Assembly (NCBI RefSeq): GCF_000166355.1
Contig: NC_014652.1
Span: 526,001 to 590,000 of the forward strand
Direction: 5' to 3'
DNA length: 64,000 nt
Source: Caldicellulosiruptor hydrothermalis 108
GTDB taxonomy: Bacteria > Bacillota > Thermoanaerobacteria > Caldicellulosiruptorales > Caldicellulosiruptoraceae
The notes under the pieces were generated by a model, which searched no databases, was not told the origin of the DNA, and worked only from the letters and a program-made list of their open reading frames with translations. Shown here in pieces: positions 60,665-64,000 of this stretch (position 1 is the first letter of the stretch; each line of letters begins with the position of its first letter). Made by a program: the position numbers and the translations under genes.

Positions 60665-60888
60665 AAAAAGAGGCTTTTTAGCCTCTTTTTTGCAATAAGG
60701 TTTGTTTTGTCTTCTTTAGAGTTAGTGTTTTTTACCTCTTGTGCCTCTTTTAAGTCTTTTGCAAAGTAATGATACACAAGCACAGGAATCTTAATCTGAT
60801 CCTTTTGTGCAAAAGTTTGCGCAGGAAATACTACCATAACTGCAAACGCTAATAAAGTTAGTAGCAATATATAGAATCCCTTTTTCAT
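60544..60888 (-). pseudogene. Truncated polysaccharide deacetylase (N-terminal signal only)
   Basis: From ATG 60888 with an upstream AAGGTGA, the frame gives a signal peptide (GFYILLLTLLAFAVMVVFPAQ) and IKIPVLVYHYFAKDLKEAQE. This is the opening of NodB-type polysaccharide deacetylases (IPVLxYH). After about 60 residues the homologous part ends. The frame then runs through the terminator into the antisense of eutH, where the sequence is not family-like. All catalytic motifs after the first His are missing, so the gene is a 3'-deleted remnant. Confidence 0.75.
60665..60691. terminator. Bidirectional terminator after eutH
   Basis: AAAAAGAGGC (60665-60674) and GCCTCTTTTT (60681-60690) form a 10-bp stem with A-runs and T-runs on either side, able to act on both strands. 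Confidence 0.82.
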
Positions 60889-61018
60889 TGCCACGTCACC
60901 TTCTTTTGAGCATACATAAGAGACATCGCAATAAAAAAATTATAAAAGTAGTTTGTGTGAATTTGTTTAAAAAAATATTACAAAAGTTGGGTAAGGCAGA
61001 TTGAGAGATGAAAGGGAT

Positions 61019-61066
61019 AAAAAAAGACTGCCGCACTTTTATCAAATATCAAATTATGCGGCAGCC
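61019..61066 (-). terminator. Intrinsic terminator of the secreted-protein gene
   Basis: CTGCCGCA (61028-61035) and TGCGGCAG (61057-61064) form a perfect 8-bp stem. On the minus strand a T-run follows (complement of 61019-61025). Confidence 0.78.
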
Positions 61067-61094
61067 CAAGATATTAATTTACATAATTACATGT

Positions 61095-62147
61095 TTATTT
61101 TATTTGCTGCATTTTAGTAACAAAATTCTCGATTAATTTCAAAAGACCGACTAAGTCTACCTGACTGGATTGTTGTTTTATCATATTTTGAGAAATTTGA
61201 GGAAACTTAACGTCATTTCCTGTCAAAATATTTGTTATTTCAACTCTTGATGAAACTCCACCACCGGTTGCAAGTGAATTTTTAATTATTATCTTTACAA
61301 CTTTTCCTGTCTTTTCGTCAACATAAAAGCTTATCTTATAATCATCCAATTTTATTGAGCTAATAAGCTTGGAAAGATTGCTTTCAAGCTGTTTTGAAAT
61401 CTCGCTTGATGAGAGTTTACTTACATCGATGTTTAAAGATCTCAAAGCCTTCTTTTCATCGTCTGTCAAAGATTTTAAATAAACATCGAGCATAATGCTT
61501 AGCTGAGAAAGTGCAGATTTTGAAGATGTAGATAAAAATTCTTTAAACGCAGGTTCTAAAACCTTGCTTGGCAAGGTAGCGCTAAGTTGCCAGCAGCTTA
61601 TCTTTTTTGAACCAACAGATGTTGTTGTCTTGTACGCACTTTTTACAATTGAAGATGATTGAGAGTTTAAGTAGTTCAATATGCTCTGGTAAAACTTGCT
61701 TATAGGCTGAGAAATCGAGCTGTCAAGCATATTGATGCTTATCCAAAAAGTAGCTGGTATGGTGCTAAGCACGTACTTGTTATCCTTTGGGTCTTGTGTG
61801 TAAATATTTTGTCCATTCAAGAAAACTATTTTGTTTACACTGTCCTTTTTTGTTTGAACAAAGAATTTTTTATTTTTTCTGTCAAAAGAAACCTTATAAG
61901 TTTTTGTTTCATTGACAATAAGATTTAAACCATATCCAAAAGATTTTTGCCCGGTTGAGGTGGTGATTATGTCACATGAAAGAGGAGAGTCAGGATTTAG
62001 AATTTTTGAAAGCTCTGCTTTGAAAGTTTTTTCTAACAAAGATGCTTGGGCTTGCTGACTCGATATAGCAAAAATTGAAGATGATAGCGAAAAGGTTATA
62101 AAGCAAATTGTCACAATCACTGAAAGTACCCTTGCAGCTCTTATCAT
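61095..62147 (-). CDS. Secreted protein of unknown function
   Basis: The 350-residue protein has a signal peptide (VLSVIVTICFITFSLSSSIF) with a likely cleavage after an Ala near residue 28. The middle is Ser/Lys-rich and beta-rich (KTYKVSFDRKNKKFFVQT, FLNGQNIYTQDPKDNKYVLS). The C-terminal part reads YKISFYVDEKTGKVVKIII. This last pattern resembles LolA/LppX-like lipoprotein-sorting folds, where a beta-sheet carries a lipid or polysaccharide. No catalytic motif is seen. ATG 62147 follows GGAGGTGAAAC. It is a single-gene unit with its own terminator. Confidence 0.72.
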   Translation of the reverse strand: MIRAARVLSVIVTICFITFSLSSSIFAISSQQAQASLLEKTFKAELSKILNPDSPLSCDIITTSTGQKSFGYGLNLIVNETKTYKVSFDRKNKKFFVQTKKDSVNKIVFLNGQNIYTQDPKDNKYVLSTIPATFWISINMLDSSISQPISKFYQSILNYLNSQSSSIVKSAYKTTTSVGSKKISCWQLSATLPSKVLEPAFKEFLSTSSKSALSQLSIMLDVYLKSLTDDEKKALRSLNIDVSKLSSSEISKQLESNLSKLISSIKLDDYKISFYVDEKTGKVVKIIIKNSLATGGGVSSRVEITNILTGNDVKFPQISQNMIKQQSSQVDLVGLLKLIENFVTKMQQIK

Positions 62148-62219
62148 TGTTTCACCTCCAGGAATTTTGAATAGGAATATTCCAAATAATATTATATCAC
62201 TCTTCGAAAAAAATGACTA

Positions 62220-62369
62220 TCAGTTTTGTTTTTTGTCATCCCTCTTTTTATCTTTTGAAATTTTATTTCTAACTGTTTGAGCACTGATTTCAGTAGTGCT
62301 TGATGCCCTGGCAAGTTCTTTTAAAACACCTACAAAAATTTTGCATCCTGCTGCAACGTTTGCGACAGC
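62220..62369 (-). pseudogene. Small coding remnant, family unknown
   Basis: An open minus-strand frame of 49 codons reads AVANVAAGCKIFVGVLKELA followed by RASSTTEISAQTVRNKIS and a basic tail. It has no start codon: a TAA lies directly before it. It looks like the C-terminal part of a helical protein whose 5' end was deleted, but no family is recognised. The rest of 62148-62618 holds no gene. An inverted repeat (AGTAACA 62394-62400, TGTTACT 62415-62421) lies nearby. Confidence 0.4.
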
Positions 62370-62618
62370 TTAAGGGGTGCGTAAAATGAGCCAAGTAACA
62401 TTTTTAACTTATTATGTTACTAAGTAAACATAATAAATATACATAAATAGTGAAAATTATAGTCGACCAATGTTTTAAATCAAGAACATCAATTGGATTT
62501 CCAAGTAAATTGCTTGTCTTTCTTAAAAACCATTGAATTGGAAAGGTAAAAAGGGTAAAATTAGACTAACGAAAGGGGCAGTAGATAAATTCTCGTTTAG
62601 AAAGGATGAAAAGGATGT

Positions 62619-64000
62619 ATGAAAGAAACTTCGGTTGATTTATGGATAAAGGATTTTATAGAGCTTACTGATACCCAGTTTGAAAGGTTTGAGCAGGCAA
62701 TAAAATCAGAAAGAGGATTTTGGCTATACGATATCAAAGAAAAGAAGATTTATCTGTCAGACGGCGTTGTGTATCTTACAATACAAAGTGAGAATATTGA
62801 GGACTATGTCAAAAAGCTTATGGCTGAAAATGAATTTATCCACCTTTTAAATCTTGCAAAAGAAAGTATAGAGAATAAACAAAATGGTTTTTCTATCAGA
62901 GTAAAACTAAAGGAAGGCAGATGGATTTTTGTTTGTGCCACCATCCTCTATAAAAAGGGGATACCATTTAGGATAGTGGGGACATTTGAAGATGTAACAC
63001 CCCATGTTTCATGTGATTTAAGACTGAACAGGTATATTGAGCTTATTGCATATTATGATGATGTAACTGGGCTTCCAAATAGAAACTTTTTAAACGAAAA
63101 GATTAGAGAGAGAATAGAGGAGAGCAAGAAAGAGAATTCAAAATTTTGGGTAATATTTATTGAGGTTGGTAATTTTAGTTATATCAATGAAATATTTGGA
63201 CACGCAGTAGGAGATGAATTTTTAAAGTCGATAGCAATGGAGATAAAAAAGTTTTTGCCAAGAGAATGGATTTTCAGCAGGTTTGGCGGGGATGAATTTG
63301 TAGTAGTGACAACAGATGTAGAGAAAGCTTCGGTTGTACAAATTGTAGAAAATCTTGTAGAAAGATTTTCAAGAAGTTGGAGTGTAATGGGGAAGTGGTT
63401 ATATACAAACATCAACATAGGGATTGCTGGATACCCGCAGGATGGCACAGAAGCTGATACAATTTTGCAAAATGCAGAAATTGCCCTCACAATGGCCAAA
63501 AAGCGTGGAAAGGATATGGGCAAAAGTCTTTATGAGTTTTACGAAAGGTCTATGACAGAAGAGATTTTGAGAAGAGTTGAAATTGAGTCTGAAATCTTGA
63601 GAGGAATTCAAAATAAACAGTTCTTTTTAGTATATCAGCCAAAAGTATCCCGTGATGGTAGGACGGTAGTCGGTTTTGAGGCACTTCTGAGATGGAACTC
63701 CCAGAGAGGGATTTTGACCCCAGACAAGTTTATCCAGATTGCAGAAGAGAGCGGCCTTGTGTATGATTTAAACAGGCTCATATTGGATATTGTTTGCAGA
63801 GATATAAAATATATAAAAGAAAATGGTTTCAAGAAAGTGCCGGTTGCTATAAATTTGTCAGGCAAAGAGTTTGCCATGTATAATATGATAGGTATTTTAA
63901 GCGAATATCTGGAAAAACACGATGTGACTTCTAAAGATATTGAGATAGAAGTAACTGAAAGGATAATTTTGAATAATTTAGAACTTTCAAAAGAAATTTT
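62619..64000 (+). CDS. PAS-GGDEF-EAL protein (c-di-GMP turnover), cut by window edge
   Basis: The frame from ATG 62619 (AAAGGATG upstream) stays open to the window end, so about 460 N-terminal residues are visible. Residues 1-130 resemble a PAS-type sensor (FEQAIKSERGFWLYDIKEKKI). A GGDEF domain follows (DDVTGLPNRNFL, then FGGDEFVVV near 222-229), expected to make c-di-GMP. Next is an EAL domain beginning GFEALLRW (ExLxR near residue 354) with AINLSGKEFA and EVTERII, which hydrolyses c-di-GMP. No membrane helix is seen, so it is cytoplasmic. Which activity dominates cannot be judged because the rest of the EAL domain lies outside. Confidence 0.92.
   Translation, partial: MKETSVDLWIKDFIELTDTQFERFEQAIKSERGFWLYDIKEKKIYLSDGVVYLTIQSENIEDYVKKLMAENEFIHLLNLAKESIENKQNGFSIRVKLKEGRWIFVCATILYKKGIPFRIVGTFEDVTPHVSCDLRLNRYIELIAYYDDVTGLPNRNFLNEKIRERIEESKKENSKFWVIFIEVGNFSYINEIFGHAVGDEFLKSIAMEIKKFLPREWIFSRFGGDEFVVVTTDVEKASVVQIVENLVERFSRSWSVMGKWLYTNINIGIAGYPQDGTEADTILQNAEIALTMAKKRGKDMGKSLYEFYERSMTEEILRRVEIESEILRGIQNKQFFLVYQPKVSRDGRTVVGFEALLRWNSQRGILTPDKFIQIAEESGLVYDLNRLILDIVCRDIKYIKENGFKKVPVAINLSGKEFAMYNMIGILSEYLEKHDVTSKDIEIEVTERIILNNLELSKEI

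Noticed and set aside
1-64000. tRNA, rRNA or CRISPR array
   Set aside because: No cloverleaf-like or rRNA sequence and no regularly spaced repeats were recognised on reading the window.

Overview
The window is AT-rich DNA from a low-GC Gram-positive bacterium. The gene set (paired GH127 arabinosidases, several sugar transporters, NfnAB, a KimA-type K+ importer, an iron-containing alcohol dehydrogenase, many TTG/GTG starts) suggests a saccharolytic anaerobic thermophile of the Caldicellulosiruptor/Thermoanaerobacterales type. The genus is an inference from gene content; no rRNA marker is present.

Layout. 1-530: the end of an IS transposase and a RelE-type toxin stub. 538-2139: a c-di-AMP (ydaO-type) riboswitch and terminator in front of an aminomutase whose substrate-site residues fit glutamate 2,3-aminomutase (beta-glutamate osmolyte) better than lysine 2,3-aminomutase. 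2138-8412: a DeoR regulator with an orphan sugar-ABC ATPase, divergent from a complete RbsA/RbsC/RbsB-type transporter. 8568-9089: decayed toxin-antitoxin remnants. 9132-15660: LacI regulator, palindromic operator, CUT1 sugar ABC transporter and a GH127 beta-L-arabinofuranosidase. 15762-17989 (minus): NfnAB, the electron-bifurcating transhydrogenase. 18465-28857: a sugar-acid cluster (LarA-like protein, IclR regulator, FAH-family enzyme, KDG-kinase-like PfkB, 2-hydroxyacid dehydrogenase, UxuB-like SDR, TRAP transporter, second SDR) behind a promoter with a KdgR-like box. 28969-29752: a decayed IS.

29938-31793: a ywfO/ywgA-like pair. 31843-32596: a fluoride riboswitch with its terminator in front of a Cys-rich DUF6062-like gene, not a recognised fluoride exporter. 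32689-44864: an eight-gene operon combining an ABC exporter, MoxR ATPase, DUF58 and vWA membrane proteins with two large poorly characterised envelope proteins. 45040-48597: gltX-cysE-cysS. 48763-49504: an intact antitoxin/RelE-like toxin pair. 49572-52841 (minus): ytrABC-like ABC system with a 32-bp palindromic operator. 53014-55147: a GGCT-like protein and an HxlR regulator divergent from an alcohol dehydrogenase. 55230-57119 (minus): KimA-like K+ importer. 57535-60664: a second GH127 enzyme and an orphan EutH. 60544-62369: a truncated polysaccharide deacetylase, a secreted protein of unknown function and a small coding remnant. 62619-64000: a GGDEF-EAL protein running off the end.

How it fits together. 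Most of the window serves uptake and breakdown of plant-derived sugars and sugar acids, each locus with its own regulator. Osmotic balance is a second theme (c-di-AMP-controlled beta-glutamate synthesis and KimA). Three unrelated transporter operons each have a strong intercistronic hairpin beside the binding-protein gene, suggesting a shared way of setting binding-protein to permease ratios. The observations most worth following are the riboswitch/aminomutase pair, the fluoride riboswitch over DUF6062, the eight-gene MoxR/vWA/ABC operon and the LarA-containing sugar-acid cluster.
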